Shown: positions 1 to 10,447 of the stretch, piece after piece | How positions within the stretch are numbered: position 1 is the stretch's first letter | How the letters are laid out: each line of letters starts with the position of its first letter | Assembly (NCBI GenBank): GCA_014529385.2 | Contig: JABFUD020000234.1 | Location: 1 to 64,000, forward strand | DNA from: Adiantum capillus-veneris | Lineage: Eukaryota; Streptophyta; Polypodiopsida; Polypodiales; Pteridaceae | Length of the DNA stretch: 64,000 nucleotides | Direction: 5' to 3' | Program-made: the position numbers and the translations under genes | Notes under the pieces: generated by a model | Told to the model about the DNA's origin: nothing | The model's database searches: none | Seen by the model: only the letters and a program-made list of their open reading frames with translations

Positions 1-509
1 AAATCAAAAATACCGATTCCCATCAACACTTTGGAACTAGATGATCGACAATGGGAATTTCCTAAAGACGCAGTTTCAACAGATGACGATGGGATGGAGC
101 TCCGCATCAAAGTACAGCTCACAATCATAGCACCAATGCTTTGGTAGACACAGGAGCTAGAGTGAATGCAGTCAGTTACTCCACATACAAGAAGGCAACA
201 AGTCAAGCATTGACCGCAGGAATAACGACAATCAAAGGATGCAACAAGAATCCAACTCCAACATTGGGAGTAGTCAACTTGAACGTGGTAGTACATGGAT
301 GCTCATGTCTGCATCAGCTTGTATGCTTGCCGAATGAACACATGAACAAGACGATGATTCTTAGCATTCCTTGGATGCGTACTTACAAAGTAGTACCAAA
401 TTGGGATACGAATCAGTTAAAGGTATCACTTAAAGGAGGGCAACTCATTGTTCCTATTGCACCAAGCAAAGAGGAATGGAAAAGATGCAATCAGAAGACC
501 AATCCATGA
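1..509 (+). pseudogene. Retropepsin-like aspartic protease fragment (element D family)
   Basis: A retroviral-type aspartic protease that would cut a retroelement polyprotein. The active-site motif LVDTGARVNAVS lies at about 141-176, followed by a beta-rich stretch and a late motif (ILSIPWMRTYKVVPNW) in the position of the usual 'ILG..W' flap-end region. Bases 1-144 read in frame 1 (KSKIPIPINTLELDD) and the DTGA motif is in frame 3, so a frameshift lies near 126-140. The left end is cut by the window. It resembles the second protease domain of the element at 12.7-19.5 kb and is likewise followed by 'WVPK' repeats. The protease call is sound; membership of the same family is an inference. Confidence 0.7.
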
Positions 510-554
510 AGAAAATCTTCTCCATCTCCTCAGCAAACAAATGCTACAAGTAGC

Positions 555-929
555 ATGCAAGGAGTGAGGCAAATTTGGGTACCAAAAGCACAACTTGTGG
601 ATAAACCAAATCAGATATGGGTGACAAAAATTTCACCAAAGAAACAGAAGACGGTTCCAAGGATTCGAGCACAGAATCGAGCATCTATGAACGAGGAACC
701 TAACATGAAAAAAGTTAGGAAGAAAAAGGAGCACTTATCTTCTCCACACAGCACAAAACCAATCAAACAGTGGCGAGTTAAGTCGCAACAGGCTCTCAAA
801 CACCATGCACCAAGCAGACCGAGCTACCAATGGCGAGAAAAAGCTCGACAACCGTCTAACGTGCTACCAATAGCTCAAGCAATCAGCGTGCTTAAACACC
901 TTGATGGTACTATCAAACAGAGAGCATAA
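555..929 (+). pseudogene. Basic 'WVPK' repeat region, C-terminal part of retroelement polyprotein
   Basis: A lysine/arginine/glutamine-rich reading frame of 124 codons with repeated short motifs: QIWVPKAQL, QIWVTKIS, QWRVKSQ, YQWREKARQ. The same motif style (aromatic-W-V/I-P-K every 20-40 residues) appears at 16.9-17.9 kb and 34.4-35.2 kb, in the last two cases just upstream of a polypurine tract. No known domain is recognised. It directly follows the protease fragment, separated by stops, so it is probably the same polyprotein. A nucleic-acid-binding role is a guess from its charge only. Confidence 0.5.
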
Positions 930-1765
930 AGGCTTCAAGATCTGCTCTTTGGAAGGCATCAACAACAAACCTCGACATTGAAAACCCTTGAGTTATTTAC
1001 TCAAGACCCAGCTCTTGCACAGCATATTGAGTTGAATTGCATTGATCTTCATATCATGGTAGAGCTAATCACGGCTGTGCATAGACTCAATTGTTCAACC
1101 CTGCAAGGTCTCTGACCCCGACCAAAAAGAGTACCCTTGTACCATGGAATGAACATAATGGAAAAAGTTACTATTTTTAGCAGTTTTTCAAATTCTGTCA
1201 GTGCCATGATGTTTAGAATGTTATAAAGCTTCAAAATGTGAATTAAATTAATTTTTGTGAAAAAAATCCAAAAATAGTAAGTTTTTGGTCAACCGACCCG
1301 TTTAGTTTTGACCGTCTCGAAAACTACACCCGTACCCCGAATTTGAAAAAAATGCATTTTCAGACCCCAGGGGCTACTAAATATGGCAGGTACTCGGACA
1401 GATGCGCCTTAGTTAGAGCTTAGTATAGAAATTTACGAAATTAAATTCCGACTCGTATGGCCCGTTTTAGCTTAAAACCAATTTTTCCTAAAGTTGTGCG
1501 GGGAGGCACTGGGGCTCGAGGCTGTGTGGGAACAGGTCCCAGGCCACTCATAGCCTGCTTTAGCAGCTAGGGGGCACCCTCTCTTCTTTTGGGAGTTGTG
1601 GGAGAGTTTCCAAGCTTGAGAGAGAGTGTGAGAGTCAGCTAGACTAGCTAACTGGACACTTGGTAGGCATGTAACTAGACTGCCATGCATGAAGTGAGTG
1701 CTCATTCATATGCTTATAGCAGCTAGGTTCGATTTTCAGCATGGAGAGGCCTATTTAAGAGTGTG

Positions 1766-1767
<2 letters not shown>
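930..1767. other. No gene seen
   Basis: Short open frames on both strands without recognisable motifs. The first part probably continues the decayed retroelement 3' region; the rest is AT-rich non-coding sequence. Confidence 0.5.
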
Positions 1768-1830
<63 letters not shown>

Positions 1831-1880
1831 CTCACACACCCACTCAGTACACATACACACACTTACACACACACCTTGGG
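1768..1880. repeat. (CA)n microsatellite
   Basis: An almost uninterrupted CA run from 1768 to about 1828, then imperfect CACACT/CATACAC to about 1880. The histidine/threonine-rich or valine/cysteine-rich open frames here are by-products of the repeat and not genes. Confidence 0.95.
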
Positions 1881-2628
1881 GAGGTACTGGCGGCACACAT
1901 AGTTTTTGGAGAAGAAGCAAAGGAGGGAAGTGCTGCCCGATTCTCGTCTTGAGAACTCCATTGGATCAGACTTTCGAGTAGATTTCAGGCCCTAATCACG
2001 GTAATGTCGATTTAATTTATGCTTTTCTGCAAATCTCTTCATCATTCTCTTAATTCCTCATCTATTATGCTTAATCATAGCTATATTTCTTAATAGCTGT
2101 TCTCTAATTCTCCATATCATCATTCTATTACATAATCATCATCCAATAGTTAATTATGCAAGCCATTGATCTCTCCTAATCATAGATTAATGCATGATTA
2201 GTAAGAAGAAATCTCCCGCTAGTCAGCATAGTAATTAATTGTCAAGCCGGTAATGATGTGGATTTGGTCAATTTCATTCTATTACCACACAATATTGGAG
2301 TAACTAAGTTGGATTCAATTTATTCATAGATTAGGATGTAATTAAGGAAAATTAATCCGTCATTAATCCACTAGGAAGGGAATATCCTCTCACCTATGCA
2401 TATGATGATTCTGCTTTTCTCTACTTACTTCAGGAAGGTGATTAAGCATGTCTAATTCACCTCTCTTGTAATTTAATTAGTGAAAATCTGAAATTCTTAA
2501 TTACCTAGGCCAAGTATTTAAATTTTAGAGTCAGTTCCCATAGAACATGTAAGGTAAAATACTATGTCTCGAAGGAAACCTAACCATCTCGTATAGAATG
2601 AATTGTTCAGTGATTCTAATCAATCATA
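1881..2628. other. AT-rich non-coding stretch
   Basis: Rich in TAATTA and CATAATCAT strings. No open frame, RNA gene or element terminus is recognised. Confidence 0.5.
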
Positions 2629-2868
2629 TTGATTGTTATGGTACTCTCGGACATTAGTTCTTTTCTCCAAGTTTGTCAATTAAGTAGTGAGTATAAAAGG
2701 CCCCCAGTAAAGAGAACTCGCTTCGGTGGTGCCCACGACCGCGAGGCGAGAACAAGCAACGTGAACGAGAAAGGAAAAGCTCCCCTGGACGACCAAGTAC
2801 CGGCCATCTCACGGGCCAATGACGAGGAAATGGAGGAGGTAGGTCACATTTTTATTCAAGTTGTTTAA
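2629..2868 (+). other. Possible TATA box and small exon
   Basis: A TATAAAA at 2692-2698 precedes a GC-richer stretch with a basic-then-acidic reading frame (KRPPVKRTRF, then DEEMEEV). It ends at a splice-donor-like GGAG|GTAGGT near 2839. No ATG follows the TATA box before 2830, so a protein start cannot be fixed. It could be an exon fragment or chance. Confidence 0.2.
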
Positions 2869-3167
2869 TTTAACATTGCATACGATTAGCCAGAAAAGAA
2901 CATATCTCTAAACATGTTGGAGAAATCCAATGGAAACCTCGGCATTTGAATTCAATTGTATATTAAAGTCTAAGTAGGAAAGAATGGTTGATGGATATAC
3001 TGTTTGAAATAGGAAAGAATGTCTGCTAGGGAAAATTTAGCTCGGCATGTTCATTTCTATTTCCAATGTTGATACTAGTCTGAACCCCCTCCTGATCACA
3101 GGGGCACAGTTCTTAGTTATGGGCTCTTTAATCCACGACTACTGGTTAAGCGGTGGATACCCACGAC

Positions 3168-3250
3168 TTGCTTTCTATGCGGTGGGAACCCACGTCTTGC
3201 TTTCTATGCGGTGGGAATGTTCATGTCATGCTTTCTATGCGGTGGACATC
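3168..3250 (+). repeat. Short tandem repeat, three copies
   Basis: The string GCTTTCTATGCGGTGG occurs three times at about 30-33 bp spacing, separated by variants of GAACCCACGTCTT. It lies directly upstream of a hairpin and polypurine tract, so it is probably in the 3' untranslated part of a retroelement. Confidence 0.75.
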
Positions 3251-3309
3251 CCTAGTTGTATGGGCAACTAGGCGACAACGGGAGGAGTAAACTCTCACTG
3301 GAGGGGGGA
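3251..3309 (+). promoter_or_regulatory. Hairpin followed by polypurine tract
   Basis: CCTAGTTG (3251-3258) and CAACTAGG (3265-3272) form a perfect 8-bp stem with loop TATGGG. A purine run (CTGGAGGGGGGA) ends at 3309, directly before a TG that starts a putative LTR. A polypurine tract primes plus-strand DNA synthesis in LTR retroelements. Confidence 0.5.
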
Positions 3310-3950
3310 TGTTGTACCTCCAGAACATTGGAGTTTAATGAATAAGTTTGAGTAGAATTTTTACTAGAACTCTGTCTTGGTGCCGCTTTGCAATACTGGT
3401 TGAAGGGCTGTCTTAACAAACCTTGTGAATTGGAATCTAATCAAGGAATTTTTATGTTGAACAACCATTGTGGTAGTAATTAGGACACACAAGGAAGTGT
3501 GAGTGTGGGGGTGGAAAGTGGGGGTTGGCTCAGGTTGCCAATGCCTATGAGAAGGGTGGTCCCGATTGGTCGGGAACTCTCCGTCCCCATAGTTCTATAA
3601 GTTGACGCTAGTATTACTCATTGTCCTTAGAGAGAAAAGTTTCAAGTGTACGTGCCTCTGAAACATGGGGAAAAAGGCACTCGGGACTTCTCTCCTCTTG
3701 GAAGGTGGGTTTTAGGACCGATAATTGATTAGACACGCTTCCCCTGCGAGGTGGAACTAGATCTCGATGCTAGTAGGCTCGAACTCGACTCACTTTGTGA
3801 TGAGAGATCGTCCGCTAGATGAACCATAAACCACTTTGTTTGTTTCCGTTATAGATCTAGTGGCCATCAGGTTTACCATCAGATCCGTCGTTTGAGATGG
3901 CGGGGTGGGGACCTCACAAACCCATGCACGCAGTCGTCCCAGAGAACGCC
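3310..3950 (+). repeat. Putative LTR (start clear, end uncertain)
   Basis: It begins TGTTGTACCTCC immediately after the polypurine tract. A weak TATA-like CTATAAG is near 3594. The 3' boundary is not visible: no matching second copy and no PBS follow. The end given is approximate. Confidence 0.4.
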
Positions 3951-6149
3951 ATCTAGGAGGGGTGGAAGGGCACTAAGTACTAAAGTGCTAAGTAACTAAG
4001 GGCAATGTTTGAAGAGGGAGGAAAAATTTCCATGTTAAAATGTGATTTTTTTACAAAATTCCCTTATAATTCAACAACAAGGGAAAAGTCATTGATAATA
4101 TCTTCCGATGAGTGTAAATAGTGTATATACTATCAAAAAATCATCAAAAATAGTCCTTTTTTGGGTTATTTTCATCATTTTTGTTGAAAAGGAGGCTTAA
4201 AAATGGAGAAATCCAACAAAAAACAATAAATTTGTGTTCTTCAAGGGATTTTCTTACTTATTGGGTTTTCACTTTTATTTTTTAGAGCATTTTTCTATTT
4301 TCTTTGATTTTTTCAAATACAAAGGTCAAAAATTAATAATAAATAGCAGGGAAGCTCAGATGGAAATACGGAAGACACGCTGGTGATCATAAATACAAGG
4401 CAGACAAGCACAAAAATTTCAACAAGATCAGAAGATGGAAGCGGGAAGCCCAAATTAGGCGGCCAAGCCTACTTCTGCAAAATTTTTGCAGAATGTGCTA
4501 CAGGAATCCAATTTGGGAAATTTTTGAGCCTAACATAGGTTTCACGGACTAATAGGACTAACGGGGGAATCTGAGGAAATTTGGTTCGGGAAGTCCGGGT
4601 ATAGATAGCCAGGGTAGGCTAAAACCACCTCATTTTCACTTTGAGCCTTTGCAGAGAGAGCATTTTGGCTTCTTTCCCGCGTCATTTTCGGAGCCCACAG
4701 TTGACCTTTTTCAGTGCCGTCTCACACGAGACATGAAGGGGTAAGTTCTTTACTCATCAGTGATCCATTTTGTACGGCCGGTAGCTAGTCTAAAGCCCTA
4801 GAAAAAACCCTAGAAACCGAGCAGTGCATGAAGACCTACGACCTAAAAGTGACCATGGTGGCCTGCCAGCTTGACCAAATCAGATGGGATTTGAACCATA
4901 GCATTCCCTAACAATATAGAACCTTTCCATACCATCAGATAACCATTTGGCTGGGGTCAAGGGGGTCCCCAGTAGAGACCTGACTCCACAGATGGCTTGC
5001 TAATGAGGTTCATATACAATGTATATGATTGGTTTGGAGAAATCCATCAAGTAAAGTCCTCGAAAAGCGGAAAACGGCTCGAAGGTTACAAAGCGTCAAA
5101 TTTGACATACGAGGCCAAACTGACTCCAAATGAGCCAAAATTGGACAGGTAGTTTTATGACTATCTTACGGACAAGTCCAAAGCCTTAAAGTTGACCGAC
5201 CAACCCAACATACAGAGTAATCACAAAAAACGGTGATTTCAGAGTCGGTAGAGCACCAAGTGATGCCGGCATGACCAAACTTGACCAAATTTGATTTAGG
5301 ACTTGTATTAGGTGTATGAAACATGTCTAGGTCAAAATTTGCGAGTTGCAAAGTTTTTGTCACTGTAGTAAATAATCGCGATTATTTAATTGTAATATTT
5401 TTTCTTGGAAATTTTCAATTCACCTCACCTATCATGCATACACACCTATTACATGCCAAAAATCAAGTATGAGCTAAAATGACCACCCTTTACTTGCAAA
5501 ACTGCCAGAAAACTCAAGGAAGTCTGTGTAAGCCAAAATTTAGGTTATGAACAATTTTTCTTAATCCAAATCACCTCAATTCATACCCAAGCTCTATACC
5601 ATGCCTAGAACCAGTCTATGCCAAAAAATGTCAATTTTGGAAGAAAAGTTAATAATCGCGATTATTTACTTTTTGGTCAAAATGGGGGAATTTGGAAAAT
5701 TTGTCATCATACATCCAAAGTACATGTTGTAATAAGCCCACTAGCCAATTTTGAGTAAATTTGGATTTCAAAATCTCAAATTTCCTTTATATCTACTGTT
5801 TTAGAGACCTAAAGCCAGAATCTGGTACCATTTTCACCCTGTACATCCAAATGAGCCCATATTTCTCTCAGAGCATGTACTTGGCATATACTTCAAGCCT
5901 ATAAAGCCAAGTTTGCAAAAAAGTTGAAAATTTTTCCAGTTGTAAATAATCGTGATTATTTACTTTGGTTGCAACTTTTTGTTTTGACCATACAGTTTTA
6001 TTCCTTGCATGATTTTATGCATCTTTTCTTGTTCAAAAATTGATCTGAAGCAATTTGGACCAGATTATCAGCATTTCAGTCTAAAAGAACATTCCAGAGA
6101 AAATCCGACAAATCTACTAACTTTACACTCTATTCACTGAACAGGAGCA
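3951..6149 (+). other. Long leader of element A with repeated palindromes
   Basis: Non-coding sequence before the first element A reading frame. It carries three near-identical palindromes: TAAATAATCGCGATTATTTA at 5369-5388, a near copy at 5649-5668 and another at 5943-5962. Their spacing of about 280-295 bp suggests strongly diverged tandem units. A splice-acceptor-like TTCACTGAACAG ends at 6144, six bases before the ATG at 6150. With a donor-like CAG|GTAAGA in the related LTR, the leader may be removed as an intron; that is an inference. No PBS was found at the left edge. Confidence 0.45.
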
Positions 6150-6744
6150 ATGCAAGCTGCGGAGAAAGCCAAGAAGAAGTTAAACCAAAAGAAGAAATTG
6201 CAAGAGCTACCCCCGTATCAATTGGACCCCGAGTCGGTCAAAGCTGCAAAAGCATACCTTTCTAAAGAACAGTTGGAAGAACACCATACCACGGTCTTCA
6301 CTGGCAGGTTTAAGAGTGAAGAAGGGCATCCGATAGAGTTGCAGCTCTTGCGTAAAGAGGTCTACGATGTAGCTGCAAATCCAGAAACCAAAGAGGCTAA
6401 CCGCAGGTTGGGACTCCGACACTTCTATGAACAAGAGCCCTACGGAGTAGACTTTCAGAAAGCTTATGAGCTTCTATCCACCATCAAGAAGACGGAACTG
6501 CCCAAATCTTAGACAACCAAGGAAACAAGGTCAAGGTTGTAATTACAAAGGAAATAGTGGCAGAGGCACTCAGATTTCCCATTGAAGGGATGACCATGCA
6601 GGCAAGAGATAGGAAAACAGCAGGCACATTTACAAAGGAAACAACTGCAGCTACATTTTTCGATCTCATCCACAAGTAGGTGGAAGAGCCAGCCCGTATG
6701 TACCATCAACATTTCCATTTCTTGGCGAAAAGGCCACCAAGTAC
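6150..6744 (+). pseudogene. Element A gag-like protein, N-terminal part
   Basis: The frame starts at ATG 6150 and begins with a lysine-rich segment (AAEKAKKKLNQKKK), then a mixed helical region to the stop at 6512. The sense continues in another frame (VITKEIVAEALRFPI, then a TAG after DLIHK near 6675), so there is at least one frameshift and one stop. No zinc knuckle, protease or reverse transcriptase motif is present. It is the start of what appears to have been one long polyprotein through about 9400. A structural (gag-like) role is inferred from its place between the leader and the 3' LTR. Confidence 0.5.
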
Positions 6745-8310
6745 ATGACACCAAATCACGCCGTGGCCACCACTTTTACACAAGTTCTGAAGTCAACCAC
6801 CAGACAACCTGTGGACCACGCGCAATATGTGTTGACAACATTGACGGCCACCAAGAAGGAAGGGAAGATAACATACTTGGGCGTGTCGGAAGTATTGACC
6901 AGAATAGCCTATCATGCCATCGGCATGGCCGACAACCTACCGCCTGCCCCGGATCAGAATACATGGATCTTGGCAGCACAGCCCTCTCCAAGAGCTACAA
7001 GATCTAGTAAAAGATCATTTAAATCAGGTGATGAATCAGATGATAGCTCATCAGAGCAGCATAGCAGTGAAAGCTCTGACAACGAAGAAAAAAGAGCTAG
7101 GAGGCCAGAGATGAAGCGAAAAGCTGTGGCTGCCCACCAAGAGGAGCCAGTGCAGAAACAAGCAAGATTTGACAGAGAAAAACAGGCGTATCAGCGCACT
7201 AGGCAAGCACAAGGAACAGTCCCAAAAAAGTGGATACCCACCGGCTTGAAAGGACTTCGAACAAAACACCATTCAAGAAAAGAGGCCGAGGATCCCAAAG
7301 ACCATTTAGAAAGGATATACCAAGAGGTCGAGGCCTTGAAGCTGAAAGAGGCAGAAGAAGTGGCAAAGAAAGCTAAGGAAGCAGCTACTCAAGAGAAAAG
7401 CTAGGCATCTCCCCGACCCACCTCACCGCCGTTGGAACAACAGGACTAGCCCATGCCTAGTCCACCATCATCACCATCAGGCCGAGAGACCAATGAAGAA
7501 GCCGAACAACATGAGGAAAAGGCAATTGAACCAGAACCAGAGCAGACAGCCGAGGAAGCTCACAAGCCGACGGATGGAACAAAAGAAAGGAAGATACAAA
7601 AAAAGAGAACCACTACACATGAGAAAGAAACTGAGACTGAGACAGCATCAAGGCCTGCAACCGTGGAAACGGAAAGGGTTGAGACCACAATAGTAATTTC
7701 CACTCAGCCAACAACCGTCGAGGTTTCAAAACCTCAGGATGGCCAAGAAAAAGCAACCATCTCTATAGAAACACCAGCAATAACAACACAGCAAGAAGCA
7801 ACACAAGAGGCTGTCGGCACATCTCAACTTGCAAGACAGGAGGAGTGGCAGTCCAATGATGAAGTCATTCTACAAGTAAATGAGTATGCAAGGTAGATGC
7901 AAATCATGACAGAGAAACTCCGCTCAGCAGCCTTTAACCGCAATACTAAAGCCAAAGAATTAGAAATGGTCATCGATGCTCTTCAAGGAGAGCTCGACGA
8001 TAGAATGGTTACAATCATTGATCTCCAAAAACAGGTACAAGAACTCAAAATAGAGGCAGAACAACATCAAATAGCACGAGACAAACAACAGAAGGAAATG
8101 GAGGAGCTAGGTGACCTCCTGTCTAAGTTATCCGATGCCTGCAAAGTGAAAGATGATCAGGCCACCTTCTTGCGGCAAATAAGAGAAAATCTAGCCGTGG
8201 CCTCGATCAAGGGAATAGATGAAGTGTATAAATCACTTGAAAAGAAAAACAGAGATTTAGAACTGGAGTTGACGCTGGAGCATCACAACGTAGAGACCTG
8301 GCACTCATGA
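6745..8310 (+). pseudogene. Element A polyprotein, middle part with coiled coil
   Basis: A single frame of about 520 codons interrupted only by TAG stops at 7402-7404, near 7447-7449 and 7894-7896, ending with TGA at about 8308-8310. In order: a mixed region, a Ser/Asp/Glu-rich segment (about 7020-7090), a basic region, a Glu/Lys-rich helix (about 7290-7400), a Thr/Glu/Pro-rich linker (7453-7890) and a strong heptad-like coiled coil (about 7900-8300). No enzymatic domain is seen. The shared frame across the stops shows it was one protein. Confidence 0.55.
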
Positions 8311-9400
8311 GGGTCCAAAGAGAGGAGGAGCTCCTTAAGGAAATTGCAGAATTGAAAAGAATGAATCAACTCCTCAAAGAGGGAAAGCCAGATATACAGG
8401 AAGAGGCAGGCACTTCAGAGCCGCCCCAAGTGGAAATCCCCTCGGTCTCATTTGCTGAATTCGAGATATAGTCTACCGAAGGGCGGTGTGGTGGAGAAGA
8501 TTTTCAGGTCCAAATCACAGAGGAAGACACAGTGCCAATCGTCCAGCTGTCAAAGGCTGAAGAAGATGCACTAAAGGAGAAGACCGCATTAGAGGTAGAT
8601 GAGCAGTGGAAGGCAGCTATGGATTGGGAGTTGAGAGTTTTACACTCTATCAACGTCACTCAACTCACTCCCAATCAAATCAATGCTCAATGGCACCAAC
8701 AATCCCTGCCATACCCTCTCATCAAGGTAGAACTCTTACAGGTAAAGGAAAGATTATACAAGGATATGCAAGAAGATGACGCAGATCAAGACCACCCGAA
8801 GTGGAGGCTAAGCTGGCTGAACAAGAATCCTAGATATTTTATTCTGCTCACAAGAGCACCTGCGGCCATACAGAAAGATCCCACATTTTTTTCGGTACCG
8901 CGAGTAAGGACGTGGCAAGCACACGAAGCACTGTAGAAGAAGAGGCCAACATGGCTAAATTTTCCCAGGCTGCCAGCTCTAGAGAGAGACCAAGCAACAG
9001 AAGAATACATGGTGAAAACCCTAACTTGGGCGCCATGACATTCTTCAAAAGTCTGCCAGATCTCTCCTGTGCCATGTTATATAAAATCTTTCGGATGCTA
9101 CTCACATGCATACAGGTCTTCAATGATCCTGAGCAGACAGGATCCCCATGGCTCTCATTTTTGGAAGGAAACAAAGGCCTCTGCTATGATCTAAGTGGGC
9201 AACCCTCAGAAGAAGTTCTTTATGGATTTTATGCCCGATGCATGTTTCTGCCCTCGCACAATATGCTAGCTTTTGAGGAGGCATTTTACAATGGCTTCTT
9301 CACCTGGCGAACGAAGATATTTGCACCAGTGATAAGCAACCTCACAACAAGATTTGTAGGATACTCGACAGTGGAACTAAAAAACAGAGTCACCATGTAA
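8311..9400 (+). pseudogene. Element A C-terminal conserved domain
   Basis: The coiled coil continues in frame 3 (REEELLKEIAELKRMNQLL), passes a TAG near 8469, then runs through 8532-8936 and, after a frameshift, 8912-9400. Motifs such as SWLNKNPRYF, VPRVRTWQAHEAL, FFKSLPDLSCAMLYKI and FYARCMFLPSHNMLAFEEAF recur in diverged form at 43158-43870 (GWLTKYRAYL, VPRMRTWKDHAKL, FFASSPDLTYVMLRKI, FYQRLMFLPNFHIQAFEEAF). The domain was therefore under constraint in at least two element lineages. I do not recognise it as a known family. Confidence 0.6.
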
Positions 9401-9511
9401 TTTTTGCAAGTGCCAGACAAAGAACGCAAAATTAGATGCCAAAAGGAACTGGAAGCACTGAAGGACCGCCTCGCCCACCGTCAACCTGAAGATTACTTCA
9501 GTCCATAAAGT

Positions 9512-9547
9512 TGTGTCAAGGGACGACACAGGCGAGGAGGGGGGGAA
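9512..9547 (+). promoter_or_regulatory. Pre-PPT hairpin and polypurine tract of element A
   Basis: TGTGTC (9512-9517) pairs with GACACA (9525-9530). A purine tract (GGCGAGGAGGGGGGGAA) then leads into the LTR at 9548. The same layout with different stem bases is found in three other elements of this window. Confidence 0.65.
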
Positions 9548-10447
9548 TGTTAGCAGCAAGCTAACTTGGACACCATTTTTTGGTGTTCTCCTTGTAAAAC
9601 AATTATTATTTTGATAAATCGAGAATATTGTAACTATTATTTTCTTGATAAACCTTGTAATTAATGAGCCGAGGCTACATGCTTCTAGATTGTATCAACC
9701 AGTCAATTCCCAGCTTTGGTAGAAGTCCAGATTATTACTTTTGACCACCCAAAAACCTTGGCTAAGGTATAAAAGCCGATTTTTATAAGTTTTTGGATAA
9801 GAAATACACAGCGTGAGCTAACGACGCTCACTTCTCTCCTTCTCGCGCTTCCTACCTCTCCCGTTGTCACATTGTGAATGCGTTTGTTGCAACCGCAGGT
9901 AAGAGCTCTATGCATTGACGTAAGCCATTCACAGTATTTCGTAGCTTTTAGCGTTCGGACCCGCGGCCTAATTTCATCATAACTAGGAATTTACACTTTT
10001 AAAATGAAAACTAAGCATAGGCAGGATATTGGGACATCATTGCTAAGCATTTAGATGCATTCTGGGTCAAAACCGACTAGGTCAAAAATCCACTGCTGTT
10101 AATAATCACGATTTTGGAACTTGACCTAAAGTGGGGTTTGAGGCCATAGGCATGTGTGCTTAGGTCTTATAAACCTGTCCTAGAAATTTCATTACGTTTG
10201 AATGTCGTTTGATGTTGTAACGGATGTGAATTGTTTGTCAATGAGGGATTGGCTTTTGGTGATTTCAGTCACTTGAATGTAGCTTGAGTTAGATGCGAGT
10301 TGTTAGTTGTTTTCCAAGAGATTGACAACCTCTTGTAGCCTCTATGCACTAGTCAAGTCAGCTTCGTCGCATGGTTTGATAAATTAATTGTGGTTCTCGC
10401 TAATACTACAATAAGATAGGATGGTGAGGTTAGACATGCGTCCCACA
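9548..10447 (+). repeat. 3' LTR of element A (900 bp)
   Basis: Starts TGTTAGCAGC after the polypurine tract and ends ...GTCCCACA, so it has TG...CA ends. A TATA box (GGTATAAAAGCC) is at about 9767-9778, roughly 220 bp in. A donor-like CCGCAG|GTAAGAG lies near 9900 and a TGACGTAAG (bZIP/as-1-like) near 9918. From about 9950 to the end it matches 60210-60712, where the same terminus is followed by a tRNA-Asp PBS. That match supports the right boundary. Confidence 0.8.

Noticed and set aside
1698-1981. His/Thr-rich and Val/Cys-rich open frames over the CA repeat
   Set aside because: Direct translations of a dinucleotide repeat.
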